Positions 35,731 through 44,997 of a stretch of 64,000 nucleotides of DNA are shown here, piece after piece. The position numbers and the translations under genes are program-made. Where the stretch lies: positions 1-64,000 of the forward strand of contig JALUUL010000058.1 of NCBI GenBank assembly GCA_027021385.1. Reading direction: 5' to 3'. The first letter of the stretch is position 1; each line of letters starts with the position of its first letter. The DNA is from Planctomycetota bacterium. Its GTDB lineage: Bacteria; Planctomycetota; UBA1135; GCA-002748355. Under the pieces are notes generated by a model, which saw only the letters and a program-made list of their open reading frames with translations, searched no databases and had not been told where the DNA came from.

Positions 35731-38595
35731 ATGTCGAAGGGATCCCTCACCCTGCTTCTCTCCCTCGCCCTGACCCCCGTCCTTTCCGCTCGCGGCGGAG
35801 CGCAGGACGAACTCGAACGGGAAGTCAAGTTCACGAGACTCCTCGCGAAGAACTGGGGTTTCATCGAACTTGCCACCTCGAACCTAGAGGACCTCCGCAA
35901 GAAGGAATCCTCGGGGACGAAGGCCCAGAAGCTCCTTACCCGGCTCTCGGCCGAGGTGCTCTATCTCGGGGCCAAGAGGCTCCCGGACCTGAACCAGAGG
36001 GAGGCCGCGCTCCGCCAGGCCATCGAGAAGTTCGAGGATTACGAGTCGAGATACGGGAACGAGGAAGGGGGCGCCGAGGTCCTTGTCTCGATGGCCGAGG
36101 CCTGCGAGTTCTTCGGGAACTATCTCTCCGAGGCGATCCAGGAAGCGAAGGACCCCGACAAGAAGAAGGCCCTCGAACAGGAAGCGGTCGAGGTCTTCAC
36201 GAAGGGGACCCGCGCCTGCAACAAGGCCATGGACGCCTACGAGGACCGCAAGGAGGAATCGACCGACGCCAAGCTCAACTACTACCTTTCCTGGCTCCGC
36301 AAGGGGACCTTGATGATCGGCTGGGCGAAGACCGTCCAGAACGACAAGGAGATCAAGGCGAAGGACGCAATCCAGACCCTCGAGGACCTGGTCTTCGACG
36401 TCGGCGAGGAGACCCCGATCGGGATGATGGCCCTCCTGAAGATGTCACAGACCCAGGACATCCTCGGCGAGACGGAGACCGCGATCGAACAGTTCAAGGA
36501 CACGATCGTCGTCATCGGCGATCGGCTCAAGGACGCCGAGAACCCCGTTTCTCCCTCCACGGGTCTGCTCCTCTTCCGGATCCTCGAAGAGGCCTACGCC
36601 CGCCTGACCGCGATCTATCTCCGGGAAGGGCAGCCCCGGGAGGCCATCGAGGCCGTGGACGAACTCCTGAAGCTCTCGGCCGACTTCGACCGCGTCCCGG
36701 GCAAGGGGATGGGTTTCACCTATGGGGACGAAGCCCTCCTGAACGGGGCCCAGGCCCTCGTGGATTCCGGGGACGCCGACGGCATCAAGACCGCCCTCGA
36801 ACGCTCCCGGGACATCGCGAGGCGGCATCCGAACGATTTCATCGGTCTCCGCGCCAAGAACCTGATCAAGTCGATCCTCGAACTCTCCTCGGCCTCGGTC
36901 TCCCCGGAAGCCCTGTTCCAGGCCGCCTCGGGCGATTTCCAGGCCGGCAAGTACGACAGCGCGATCCGGGGGTTCAAAAAGGTCCTCCTGAACCTGAAGA
37001 AGTCCGAGGACCGCCAAACCTACGGTCTCAAGGCCTGGGGGAAGATCGGGGAATGCTTCCGCAAGCAGGGGCGCGCCCTCGAGGCCTGCTACGCCTACAT
37101 GGAAGGCCTGCGCCGCTTCGGCGGCGAGGACGAGAAGACCGCGACGAGGATGGTCGACTACCTCCGGCGCCTCGCCCTCCGCAAGAAGAAGACGACGGGC
37201 GACAAGATCTTCCAGAGCCTGATCGACGAGGCCAACACCCTGGCGCTGAAGCACGGAGGCAAGAGCCGAGACCGGGTCCTCTGGGGCCAGGCCATGACGG
37301 CGATGACCGAGAACCGCCCGAAGGAGGCCCTTCGCCTGCTCGCGCAGATCGGCAAGGACTTCATCAAGTTCGAACTCGCGAAGGTCTGGACAGGGATCGC
37401 CCACTACGAGCAGGGGGACTTCGAGGAGGCCCGCAAGGAACTCCGCGCGTATCTGAAGTGGAAGGACGACCCGTACAACAAGCTCTCTCCCGACCAGATC
37501 GACCGGAAACAGGTCCGGGACTCCGCGGTCGCCCAGGCCCTCTTCTACCTGGGGAACATGACGGCCGAGGAAGCCTTCGGGGTCGGCAAGCGCAAGGGGA
37601 AGAAACCCGAGCGCGGCAAGCTGGGAGATGTCGTTCGAGCCTTCCAGGGCTTCCGGGAACGCTACAAGGCCCTGATCCCCGACCTGACGATCACCGCCTC
37701 CTTCCATCTGATCAAGGCCTTCATCGAACTCGAACAACTCGAAAAGGCCGAGAGCGAATACAAGAAGCTCGGAGAGGACTTCCCGAAGGCTCCGGTCCTC
37801 GGGGGACTGGCCTACTTCCTGTTCCAGGCCAGGAAGGACCGGGTCGCGGCCGTGGATCAGGAGATCGCGACCCTCGCCAAGAAGGGTCCCAAGGTGAAGG
37901 ACGCCCTCGACGACGCCCGAAACCGCCGCCGGGGAGAGGTCCTCAAGACCCTGGCCTTCGCGAACACCTATCTTTCGATCGAGCGGAACCCGAACTACGG
38001 GCTTCTCCGGGACGCCTCGAACCTCGCCTTCTCGATCGACGAACTCGACCAGGCGGAGATCTTCCTCCAGAAGATCCTGGACGTCTACGGGAACAAGGCC
38101 TCCTACAAGAACCGCATCGACGTCTTCATCAAGCCGGAACTCGCGAAGATCAAGCTCGGCAAGCTCGAATTCCGGGAGGCCCTGAAACTCGCGGACGCCG
38201 GCCTGAAGGCCCGCCCGAACAGCCACAAGCTCAAGCTCCTGAAGGCCCGGGCTCTCGGAGGCTGGATCGACATGAACGACAAGGGGGAAATCCAGAACCC
38301 CGGAGGCCTCGAACGCTTCGAGGAGGCCTACAAGCTCCTCTATTCGAAGGAGGGCTACCTCAAATACATCAAGAGCAGCAAGGTCAAGAAGTACAGCCTC
38401 GAGTGGTACCGCTTCCAGCTCGACTGTCTCGACATGGCCCTGAAGGTCGCCCGGAAGGGGAACTCGGACTACATGCGCTTCGCCCGGAGCTTCTTCAATA
38501 TCGCCCAACAGTCCACCGACGAGTTCAAGACCCTCCGAAAGCTCGGTCCGGAGGGGGAAAAGCTCTACCGGCTCTTCCTCAAGCTGCGGCCGTGA
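35731..38595 (+). CDS. exported large TPR-repeat protein
   Basis: A 954-residue protein with a signal peptide (MSKGSLTLLLSLALTPVLSA) and almost entirely helical repeats of 34-40 residues, including YDSAIRGFKKVLLNLKKSED and LDQAEIFLQKILDVYGNKAS. This marks it as a periplasmic tetratricopeptide scaffold. No catalytic motif is visible. It lies between the first secretin and a second TPR protein that leads to the ExbB/ExbD genes. TPR proteins next to TolQR/ExbBD modules often link them to outer-membrane or wall partners; that role is inferred here. Confidence 0.8.
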   Translation: MSKGSLTLLLSLALTPVLSARGGAQDELEREVKFTRLLAKNWGFIELATSNLEDLRKKESSGTKAQKLLTRLSAEVLYLGAKRLPDLNQREAALRQAIEKFEDYESRYGNEEGGAEVLVSMAEACEFFGNYLSEAIQEAKDPDKKKALEQEAVEVFTKGTRACNKAMDAYEDRKEESTDAKLNYYLSWLRKGTLMIGWAKTVQNDKEIKAKDAIQTLEDLVFDVGEETPIGMMALLKMSQTQDILGETETAIEQFKDTIVVIGDRLKDAENPVSPSTGLLLFRILEEAYARLTAIYLREGQPREAIEAVDELLKLSADFDRVPGKGMGFTYGDEALLNGAQALVDSGDADGIKTALERSRDIARRHPNDFIGLRAKNLIKSILELSSASVSPEALFQAASGDFQAGKYDSAIRGFKKVLLNLKKSEDRQTYGLKAWGKIGECFRKQGRALEACYAYMEGLRRFGGEDEKTATRMVDYLRRLALRKKKTTGDKIFQSLIDEANTLALKHGGKSRDRVLWGQAMTAMTENRPKEALRLLAQIGKDFIKFELAKVWTGIAHYEQGDFEEARKELRAYLKWKDDPYNKLSPDQIDRKQVRDSAVAQALFYLGNMTAEEAFGVGKRKGKKPERGKLGDVVRAFQGFRERYKALIPDLTITASFHLIKAFIELEQLEKAESEYKKLGEDFPKAPVLGGLAYFLFQARKDRVAAVDQEIATLAKKGPKVKDALDDARNRRRGEVLKTLAFANTYLSIERNPNYGLLRDASNLAFSIDELDQAEIFLQKILDVYGNKASYKNRIDVFIKPELAKIKLGKLEFREALKLADAGLKARPNSHKLKLLKARALGGWIDMNDKGEIQNPGGLERFEEAYKLLYSKEGYLKYIKSSKVKKYSLEWYRFQLDCLDMALKVARKGNSDYMRFARSFFNIAQQSTDEFKTLRKLGPEGEKLYRLFLKLRP

Positions 38596-38624
38596 CCCCC
38601 GAGCGCGAAGAGAGGACCCCGAAC

Positions 38625-39812
38625 ATGAACTCGAGAAGATCACATGCGAGGAAGACAATGCTTCGCCTCCCCACTCTTTCCCCCGCTCTCGCCCTGAGTC
38701 TCGCCGTCCTGCTCCCCGCCCCCCGGCCTCGGGCCCAGGGGAAGGTCAAGATCAAGGACATGATCGTCAAGGTCAACGGCCAGAAGATCCGGAACGTCGA
38801 GATCCTGAAGGAGGGGCTCCTGGAGACGACCTACAAGCGGCGCGGCAAGGAGGCGAAGGTTCCCACCGGAGAGATCGAAGGCATCGAATGGAATCCCGCC
38901 CCGGAGAGCTACGCCCGCGCGCTCCTCGCCTTCGAGCGCGGGGACTTCTATTTGGCCGCGAACCTCTTCTCCGAAGCCGCCGATCAGGCCGGCCGGGAGG
39001 CCTTGAAGGCACACGCCTCCTTCCGTTCGGGCCTCTCCCTCGCCCGTCACGCCGCGCTCCAGCCCAACCAGGCCGCCACCGCCTCCTCGGTGCTCCGCTC
39101 CTGGGTCTCGGCCCACCCCGACCACAAGAACCTCCCCGACGCGCAGCTCGCCCTCGGCGAGGTCCAACTGCTAGGCGGCATGACCGACGAGGCCCTGAAG
39201 TCCTTCCAGGATCTCGAATCGCTCGTCCAGGCCAAATCCCTGGATCCGGCCTGGATCGCGAAGGCCAAGTTCGGTCAGGCACGAGCCTTCGCCGCGAAGA
39301 AGGACTTCCGCCGGGCCCGGAGCGCCTACGTAGCCGCCTCCTCGACCCTCGGCACCCTCGACATTACGAAGCCCGACATCGCCGACCTCCTCGTCAAGGC
39401 CAAGATCGGCGAGGGAGAGTGCTACCTCGAGGAGGGCCGCTTCGACGAGGCCCGCAGTTTCTTCCGCCGGCTCCGGACCTCCGCGGCCTCCTCGAACCCG
39501 GCCATGGAGACCGCGGCCCTCTGCGGGGAGGCCCAGGCCCTGTTCCGGACCGGAGCGGACAAGAAGGACCCGGCGATCCTCAGGCGGGCGCAGATCCTCT
39601 TCGCCCGGGTCTCCGCGGCCGATCTCCTCGAGGGAGAGACCGCCGCCCGCGCCCGGTATTTCCTGGCCCACACGATCCTCCTCCTAGGAAAGGAGCGGGA
39701 GGGCCCGGACTTCTCCCAACGCGCGAACCAGATCCTCGAGAGCGTGGCCAAGGGCTTCCCGAACAACGTCTGGGGATTGAAGGCCCAGGCCGAGTTGAAA
39801 ACCGCGAAATAG
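38625..39812 (+). CDS. exported TPR-repeat protein
   Basis: The product is 395 residues from ATG 38625, which has GAGAGG eight bases upstream; a second ATG lies 33 bases later. A signal peptide (LALSLAVLLPAPRPRAQ) is followed by a small basic domain (VKIKDMIVKVNGQKIRNVEI, about 35-90) and then TPR units (LLAFERGDFYLAANLFSEAA; ECYLEEGRFDEARSFFRRL). The basic N-terminal domain resembles the short strand-rich region seen ahead of TPRs in other planctomycete proteins. It follows the large TPR gene by 29 bases and precedes the ExbB gene. Confidence 0.8.
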   Translation: MNSRRSHARKTMLRLPTLSPALALSLAVLLPAPRPRAQGKVKIKDMIVKVNGQKIRNVEILKEGLLETTYKRRGKEAKVPTGEIEGIEWNPAPESYARALLAFERGDFYLAANLFSEAADQAGREALKAHASFRSGLSLARHAALQPNQAATASSVLRSWVSAHPDHKNLPDAQLALGEVQLLGGMTDEALKSFQDLESLVQAKSLDPAWIAKAKFGQARAFAAKKDFRRARSAYVAASSTLGTLDITKPDIADLLVKAKIGEGECYLEEGRFDEARSFFRRLRTSAASSNPAMETAALCGEAQALFRTGADKKDPAILRRAQILFARVSAADLLEGETAARARYFLAHTILLLGKEREGPDFSQRANQILESVAKGFPNNVWGLKAQAELKTAK

Positions 39813-40164
39813 CCCCACCCTCCTCGGCCCGTACGCGGCCGTCCCCCTGCCTCGGGGGAACGATCGAGACCGGGTCCGGCCGAGGGGCGGAACGGGAAAT
39901 CCGACGCTTCCTCCAATCCCGGCCCCTCCCCTCTTCCCTCGAGGCCCCCCCGGCGTCAAACTATCGGGCCTTGTTCTCCCGCCGGCGGACCCCCCGCGGG
40001 CGGGACCGGCGAACCCGGGACCCAGGTCCCCCCATTTTCCCTCGAGCCGGCGAACCCAAAGGGTTCCCGCTCGTTCCTAGCTCACAAGGGAAGCGTTCCT
40101 GCCCTCAGGAAGCGGGCGATCGTCCCCGGCGTCTTCCCATAGGACATGGAGAGAATCAGCGGTC
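39813..40164. other. 352-base intergenic region before exbB
   Basis: No coding frame is convincing. It holds three inverted repeats: TCCCCC/GGGGGA around six bases (39842-39859), GGGACC/GGTCCC with a two-base centre (40017-40030, followed by ATTTT), and GAACCC-AAA-GGGTTC (40052-40066). The first may end the TPR transcript; the last two are placed where promoter control for the ExbB/ExbD genes could occur. No clear promoter hexamers are seen. Confidence 0.4.
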
Positions 40165-40911
40165 ATGAAAATCCTTCCCTCCTTCGCTCGCGGGCGTCTC
40201 GCCCTAGCTTCGCTTTTCGTTCTGGGATTCCTGCCCTCCCTCGCTGCGGCGGCCGCCCCGCTGCAGGAAGAGGGCGGTGACGGAGAGGCCAAGGCGCCGA
40301 GCCTGCTTTCCGACATCATCGGCAACGCCGGGGTCATCGGTTGGTTGATCATCATCCTCTCGGTCGTGGCCCTGGCCCTGATCATCGAGCACTTCATGTC
40401 CGTCAAGCGGGAGAAGCTCGCGCCTCCCCACCTGATCGACGAACTCGAAGCGCTCTTCGACGAGGAGAAATTCCAGGACGCGATGGAGGTCTGCGAGGCG
40501 GAACCGACCTACCTGACGAACGTCGTCGGCGCCGGCCTGTCCAAGCTCGGGCATTCCTTCGAGACGATGACGAGCGCGATCGACGAGCGGGCGAACGAGG
40601 AGGACATCCAGCTCAACGCGAAGGTCGGCTGGCTCTCCGTCATCGCCGCCGTCGCCCCGATGATGGGCCTCCTCGGGACCGTGAACGGGATGGTCATGGC
40701 CTTCGGGGAGATCGCCCTGAAGCCGACGGTCAAGCCGAACGACCTCGCTGCGGGCATCAAGGGGGCGCTGATCACGACCCTGCTCGGCCTGATCGTCGCG
40801 ATTCCCGTGACGACGGCCTACGTCTTCTTCAAGAACCGGGTCACGATGGCTTCTATCGAGATCGGTGCCATCGTCGAGGAGCTCTTCGAGCGCTTCCGGA
40901 CCAAGGCCTGA
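40165..40911 (+). CDS. MotA/TolQ/ExbB proton-channel family protein
   Basis: A 248-residue inner-membrane protein. An N-terminal signal-like helix is followed by the family's three helices: WLIIILSVVALALIIEHFM (about 60-78), VGWLSVIAAVAPMMGLLGTV (about 154-173) and ALITTLLGLIVAIPVTTAYV. GLLGTVNGMVMAF is the family signature. With ExbD-type partners it conducts protons and turns the gradient into mechanical work on an envelope partner. Two ExbD genes follow immediately; no TonB or TolA is present. Confidence 0.92.
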   Translation: MKILPSFARGRLALASLFVLGFLPSLAAAAAPLQEEGGDGEAKAPSLLSDIIGNAGVIGWLIIILSVVALALIIEHFMSVKREKLAPPHLIDELEALFDEEKFQDAMEVCEAEPTYLTNVVGAGLSKLGHSFETMTSAIDERANEEDIQLNAKVGWLSVIAAVAPMMGLLGTVNGMVMAFGEIALKPTVKPNDLAAGIKGALITTLLGLIVAIPVTTAYVFFKNRVTMASIEIGAIVEELFERFRTKA

Positions 40912-40972
40912 AACGGATCCGGGCCGGGATTTCCCGGCCGGGTCCCCGACTCCGGAGGAAAAGGAGCGAGGG

Positions 40973-41485
40973 ATGAGCAAACGCGACCGTGGAGACGGTG
41001 AGCCCGACGTCGAAATCGACATGACGCCGATGATCGATTGCATCTTCCAGCTCATCATCTTCTTCTTCCTGATCATCGACCTGCAGAACCAGGAACTCGA
41101 GCCCCTCAAGCTGCCGAAGGCCATCCACGCGATTCCCGACGAACCGCCCCCCGGGCAGGTCCGCCCGATCCTCAACGTCCTGCAGGACGGCACGATCGTC
41201 TGGAAGAGGAAGAAATACTGGGTTCCGCAATACGGGGAGAAGAACTACGCTGAGCTGAAAGGTCTCCTGCTCTACTGGATCAACGCCAAGATCATGAACA
41301 AGAAAATGGATCCCGTCCTCAAAAGGGAGCTCGTCGACGATCCACTGTTGATCCGCGCCGACAAATGGACGGAGATGCATTACATCGCGAAGATCATGGA
41401 GACTTGCGGGGACAAGGACGTCCAGATCTGGAAGGTCCAGCTCGCCGTCGGCGAACCCAAGGACAAGAAGTCCAAGAAGGACTAG
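40973..41485 (+). CDS. ExbD/TolR-family protein 1
   Basis: The 170-residue product starts at ATG 40973 with GGAGG/AAGGAG upstream. One membrane helix, DMTPMIDCIFQLIIFFFLII (about 14-33), has the conserved proton-carrying Asp in PMID. The periplasmic domain is longer than usual for ExbD and Lys-rich (YWVPQYGEKNYAELKGLLLY, then KIMNKKMD). It is followed after eight bases by a second ExbD; a heterodimer is possible. Confidence 0.9.
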   Translation: MSKRDRGDGEPDVEIDMTPMIDCIFQLIIFFFLIIDLQNQELEPLKLPKAIHAIPDEPPPGQVRPILNVLQDGTIVWKRKKYWVPQYGEKNYAELKGLLLYWINAKIMNKKMDPVLKRELVDDPLLIRADKWTEMHYIAKIMETCGDKDVQIWKVQLAVGEPKDKKSKKD

Positions 41486-41493
41486 GAGGAGCG

Positions 41494-42036
41494 ATGGCGA
41501 GGAAGCGCAAGAAGCAAAAGGAAGAGAACCTGATGAACATGACGCCGATGATCGACGTCACGTTCCTGATCATCATCTTCTTCCTCTGCCTCGAGTTCAA
41601 AACCCTCGAGGGCAAGCTCAACACGAACCTCCCGAAGGACATCGGGGTCAACACGAGCATTGCGATACCGATCGAGAAACTCGATGTCTACATCACCTGC
41701 CCGAAGGGCGGCTGGGGCAAGGAGGTCCCGGACAAGATCGACCCGCGCCGCTTCGAGGTCATCGGCCACAAGGTCCATTGGATGGTCGGGCCGACCCGGG
41801 TCGACACCCCCCAGGAACTCGAGCGCCTGTTGAGAAAGGAGGCCGAGCGGAAGGTCAAGGATCCGAAGACCCTCAAGCTGAAGACCAAGCCGATCACGAT
41901 CAATTTCGGTCCGGGCGTGGCCTATCAGGACGTCACGACCTTCGTCGACATCGCGATGGACGCCGGCTTCACCGAGATCACCTTCGGGGGCGGCGGCGGG
42001 ACCCGTAAGTCCCGGAAAGGCTCCAGCAAGGGCTGA
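41494..42036 (+). CDS. ExbD/TolR-family protein 2
   Basis: The 180-residue product starts at ATG 41494 (MARKRKKQKEENLMNMTPM) with AGGAGGA upstream. The membrane helix NMTPMIDVTFLIIIFFLCLE keeps the conserved Asp. The periplasmic domain ends with a Gly-rich basic tail (FGGGGGTRKSRKG). Its helix sequence differs from ExbD protein 1, so the two are not recent duplicates. Together with the upstream ExbB it forms a 5:2-type stator in characterised relatives. Confidence 0.9.
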   Translation: MARKRKKQKEENLMNMTPMIDVTFLIIIFFLCLEFKTLEGKLNTNLPKDIGVNTSIAIPIEKLDVYITCPKGGWGKEVPDKIDPRRFEVIGHKVHWMVGPTRVDTPQELERLLRKEAERKVKDPKTLKLKTKPITINFGPGVAYQDVTTFVDIAMDAGFTEITFGGGGGTRKSRKGSSKG

Positions 42037-42065
42037 TTCCCGCGAGCTTCCCGCATGCTCTCCGC

Positions 42066-42099
42066 ACGGGCCGTGACCCTCAAAGGGTTCACGGCCCGT
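42066..42099 (+). terminator. strong hairpin between exbD2 and secretin 2
   Basis: ACGGGCCGTGA pairs perfectly with TCACGGCCCGT (11 bp), and CCCT/AGGG can extend it inward to a CAA loop with one bulged T. It begins 30 bases after the exbD2 stop in a 312-base gap. No U-tract follows, so partial termination or RNA processing are both possible. The rest of the gap has no gene. Confidence 0.55.
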
Positions 42100-42163
42100 T
42101 CCCTGCCCTCCGAGGGGGGTCTCGAACCCGCCCCAAGTCCAAGTCCCACGGGAAAAAAGGGCT

Positions 42164-42191
42164 TTTCCGGCCCTCCTCCCTCTGCTAGTTT
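42164..42191 (+). promoter_or_regulatory. possible promoter of secretin 2
   Basis: TTTTCC and TAGTTT are separated by 16 bases, and TGC directly precedes TAGTTT as in an extended -10. It lies about 160 bases before the ATG at 42349 and after the hairpin at 42066. Confidence 0.35.
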
Positions 42192-42348
42192 TTCGCCTCC
42201 TTTCCAGATCGAGGGGAGCCTCCCCTCCTCGCCTTCGCGCCGGATTCCCGTCCTCCGGACGTTCGGCCGGGGGAGCTGGATGGATGTGTTCCCAGGTCCT
42301 CCCCCCGCCCAGGCGGAGAGACAAGACCAGGTTTCGAAAGGCCGGAAG

Positions 42349-44997
42349 ATGTCCCTGGAACTCTCGCGTTTCCTTGCCGGTTCCCTGTTCGGGCTGACCC
42401 TCCTGTCGTCCTCCTGCACGACGACCCAGGAAGAACCTGGGGCCGCTCCCGAGAACCCGCCCTCGGCGGAAGCCGCCACCATGTCCTCGAAGACCGGGAA
42501 AACCTCGACCGCGGGGACGCAGGGAACGAATTCCGCCGGCGGGGCGCGGAACCAGGGAACGCAAGGGACCCTCCAGGCCCAGCACAGGAATTTCCTGATC
42601 GGGCGCTACATGGACGAAGCGAGATCCCTGGTCGCCCGCGGCCGCTACGACGACGCGAAACTCGCGCTCGAGCGCGCCCTGGACATCGATCCCGACCGGC
42701 CCGAGGTCCTCCGGCTCTACCACGAGGTCCAGGTTCAGCTCGGCGAGCGGACCGGGGAGGTCCTCGGATACCACGAACACATGCAGCGGCTGGCCGAGAT
42801 CCGCATCCAGAAGGACATCGCCGAAGCCCGCCAACTGATCTCCGAGGCCGGCGAGGACCTCGAAGCGGGACGCTACGAGGCGGCGATCACAAAGCTCAAG
42901 AAGGTCGGCCTCCGAGTCGAAATCGGGACTTCGATCGACTGGAAGGAGATCCCCTCGAAGGCCCGGGCTCTCCTGAAGAGGGCGGAGTCCGAACGCGACG
43001 AGGCCGAGCGGGCCGCACAGGAAGCGGCCCAACGCGAGGCCTTCCTCCGGCTTCGCCGTCAAGAAGAGAAGGAGCAGGCGCGCCGCAAGGCCCGGATCGA
43101 CTTCCTCCTCGCGAAGGGAACGAAGGCCTTCGAGGAACGGGATTTCCGCAGTTCCCGGGATCTTGCGGACGCGGCCCTGGAGATCGACCCACTGCACGAG
43201 GTCGCCCGCCGGCTCTACAGCGCCAGCGAACGCGCGCTGCGCAACGAGGCCCGTGAAGGCTACCTCGTCGCCAAGGCCCGCGAGTTCAAGAAGTTCCTCG
43301 AGGCCAACGAAGAGCGGAAGATCCCCTACACCGACATCCTCGTCCCCCCCGATCCCGGCTACTGGGCCAGGATCAGCAAGATCCGCGGCATCGGCTCGAC
43401 CGCCGCGGGGGCCGTGGCCGAGACCCTGGACCCCGAGACCGCCGCCCTCCGCAAGCGACTCGACGAACTCAAGGTCCCGAAGGGGGCCGAGTTCACGGAT
43501 GAATCCGGCGGCTATATCGAGGTCCTCGATTATCTCGGGAAGATCACGGGTCTCCCGATCCTTCCCGACCCGGAAGCGCGGGAGACGATCGAAGGGAACG
43601 CCCTGACCCTCACGATCAAGCTCGAAGCGCCCCTGAGCCTCCGGAACTTCCTGGACATCATGGTCAGCCGGAGCGACGGTGCGCTCGCATGGACGATCCG
43701 GGAAGGGGCTGTCATCATGACGACGAAGGGCAAGGCGCTCGGAAAACCCGTGCCCGCCGTCTACCCGATCCAGGACTTGACCTTCGGCCTCTCCAACTTC
43801 GCGGGTCCCGTCCTGAAGGATCTGCCCGTCTCCGGCGAGGAAGAGTCCGAGGACCGTCCCCGCGCGGGTGGTGTCGTCGGCGAGAAGCTCAAGTTCATCG
43901 ACGCCGAGGCCTTGACCAGCCTGATCCAAAGTTCGGTCGCCCAGGGAACCTGGGACGGGGAGGGCGTCTCGATCGAGGCCACGGAGACGAACCTCATCGT
44001 CGTGCACACCCCCGAGGTCCAGCGCAAGGTCCAGCAGTTCCTCGACGATCTCCGGAAGTTCTCGACCAGCATGGTCACGGTCGAATCCAAGTTCCTCCGC
44101 GTCGATCAGAATTGGCTGCAACAGTTCGGAGTCGATTTCCGCGGTCTGGGCGGCGCCAATGCGAAGGGCCGCGTCGCCGAACTCGACGACATCACGAACG
44201 GCCTCGACGACAACGCCTCCCGCGGACTCGACAACTCAGGGACGGGAGGCGTAAACTCCCACCCGATCTCCGGCTTCTTCTACGATGACGGGCTCGACGG
44301 CGACTTCCGCGGTCGGACCGAAAACTTCTTCCAGAACCCTCTCGGCGGCCTCCTGACGACCAACGGCGGCGCGACCTTCGGCTTCACCCTCCTCGACGAT
44401 GTCCAGCTGAACATCCTCGCCCGTGCGGTCGAGAAGAGCATGGACGTTCAGATCGTGGACTCTCAGCTCCTGACCGTCCTGAACGGCCAAAGGGCGAACA
44501 TGTCGGTCATCAACCAGACGACCTATATCCAGGACTTCAGCGTCGAAGTCGCGCAGGCCGCCTTCATCGCCGACCCCGAGATCAACGTCGTCCAGGACGG
44601 TGTCGTTCTCGACGTCCGCCCGTCGATCTCCTACGACCGGAAGTACATCACCCTCGACCTTCAACCGACGGTCGCCGAGCTGGCCCGCCCGATCCCTACC
44701 TTCACGACCTCCCTCTCGGGATCAACCCTCCCGGTCACGATCATGTTCCCCCAGATGACGGTCCGCAGCGCCGCGACGACCGTCAAGGTCCCGGACGGAG
44801 GTTCGGTCCTTATCGGGGGCTTGAACGAGGTTCTGAATCGGGAGCGGAGAGCCGAGGTTCCTTGGCTCGCCCAGCTTCCCCTCGTCTCCTTCCTCTTCAA
44901 GGAAGAGGGGACCGTCGAGGAGAACTCGAGCCTCATGGTCCTCGTCAAGGCCTACATCGTCGACGTCGAGGAGATCATGAAGAACGGGGGGCGATGA
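42349..44997 (+). CDS. lipoprotein secretin with N-terminal TPR region (secretin 2)
   Basis: The 882-residue product from ATG 42349 has a lipoprotein signal ending TLLSSSCTTT. After a Thr/Gly/Ser linker, TPR-like helices (YMDEARSLVARGRYDDAKLA) and a long charged helix occupy about 80-330. An STN/N0-like domain (about 365-460), an N-domain (HTPEVQRKVQQFLDDLRKF) and a secretin module follow, ending VLIGGLNEVLNRERRAEVP and LAQLPLVSFLF. FFYDDGLDGDFRGRTENFF matches the loop in secretin 1, showing common origin. It follows the ExbB/ExbD genes and overlaps the HAD gene by four bases. Confidence 0.86.
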   Translation: MSLELSRFLAGSLFGLTLLSSSCTTTQEEPGAAPENPPSAEAATMSSKTGKTSTAGTQGTNSAGGARNQGTQGTLQAQHRNFLIGRYMDEARSLVARGRYDDAKLALERALDIDPDRPEVLRLYHEVQVQLGERTGEVLGYHEHMQRLAEIRIQKDIAEARQLISEAGEDLEAGRYEAAITKLKKVGLRVEIGTSIDWKEIPSKARALLKRAESERDEAERAAQEAAQREAFLRLRRQEEKEQARRKARIDFLLAKGTKAFEERDFRSSRDLADAALEIDPLHEVARRLYSASERALRNEAREGYLVAKAREFKKFLEANEERKIPYTDILVPPDPGYWARISKIRGIGSTAAGAVAETLDPETAALRKRLDELKVPKGAEFTDESGGYIEVLDYLGKITGLPILPDPEARETIEGNALTLTIKLEAPLSLRNFLDIMVSRSDGALAWTIREGAVIMTTKGKALGKPVPAVYPIQDLTFGLSNFAGPVLKDLPVSGEEESEDRPRAGGVVGEKLKFIDAEALTSLIQSSVAQGTWDGEGVSIEATETNLIVVHTPEVQRKVQQFLDDLRKFSTSMVTVESKFLRVDQNWLQQFGVDFRGLGGANAKGRVAELDDITNGLDDNASRGLDNSGTGGVNSHPISGFFYDDGLDGDFRGRTENFFQNPLGGLLTTNGGATFGFTLLDDVQLNILARAVEKSMDVQIVDSQLLTVLNGQRANMSVINQTTYIQDFSVEVAQAAFIADPEINVVQDGVVLDVRPSISYDRKYITLDLQPTVAELARPIPTFTTSLSGSTLPVTIMFPQMTVRSAATTVKVPDGGSVLIGGLNEVLNRERRAEVPWLAQLPLVSFLFKEEGTVEENSSLMVLVKAYIVDVEEIMKNGGR

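Noticed and set aside
32655-35900. A 1081-codon minus-strand open frame opposite secretin 1
   Set aside because: It mirrors the codons of the secretin gene and has no domain or start site of its own.
36445-38658. A 737-codon minus-strand open frame opposite the large TPR gene
   Set aside because: Shadow frame; the plus strand has a signal peptide and TPR repeats that explain the region.
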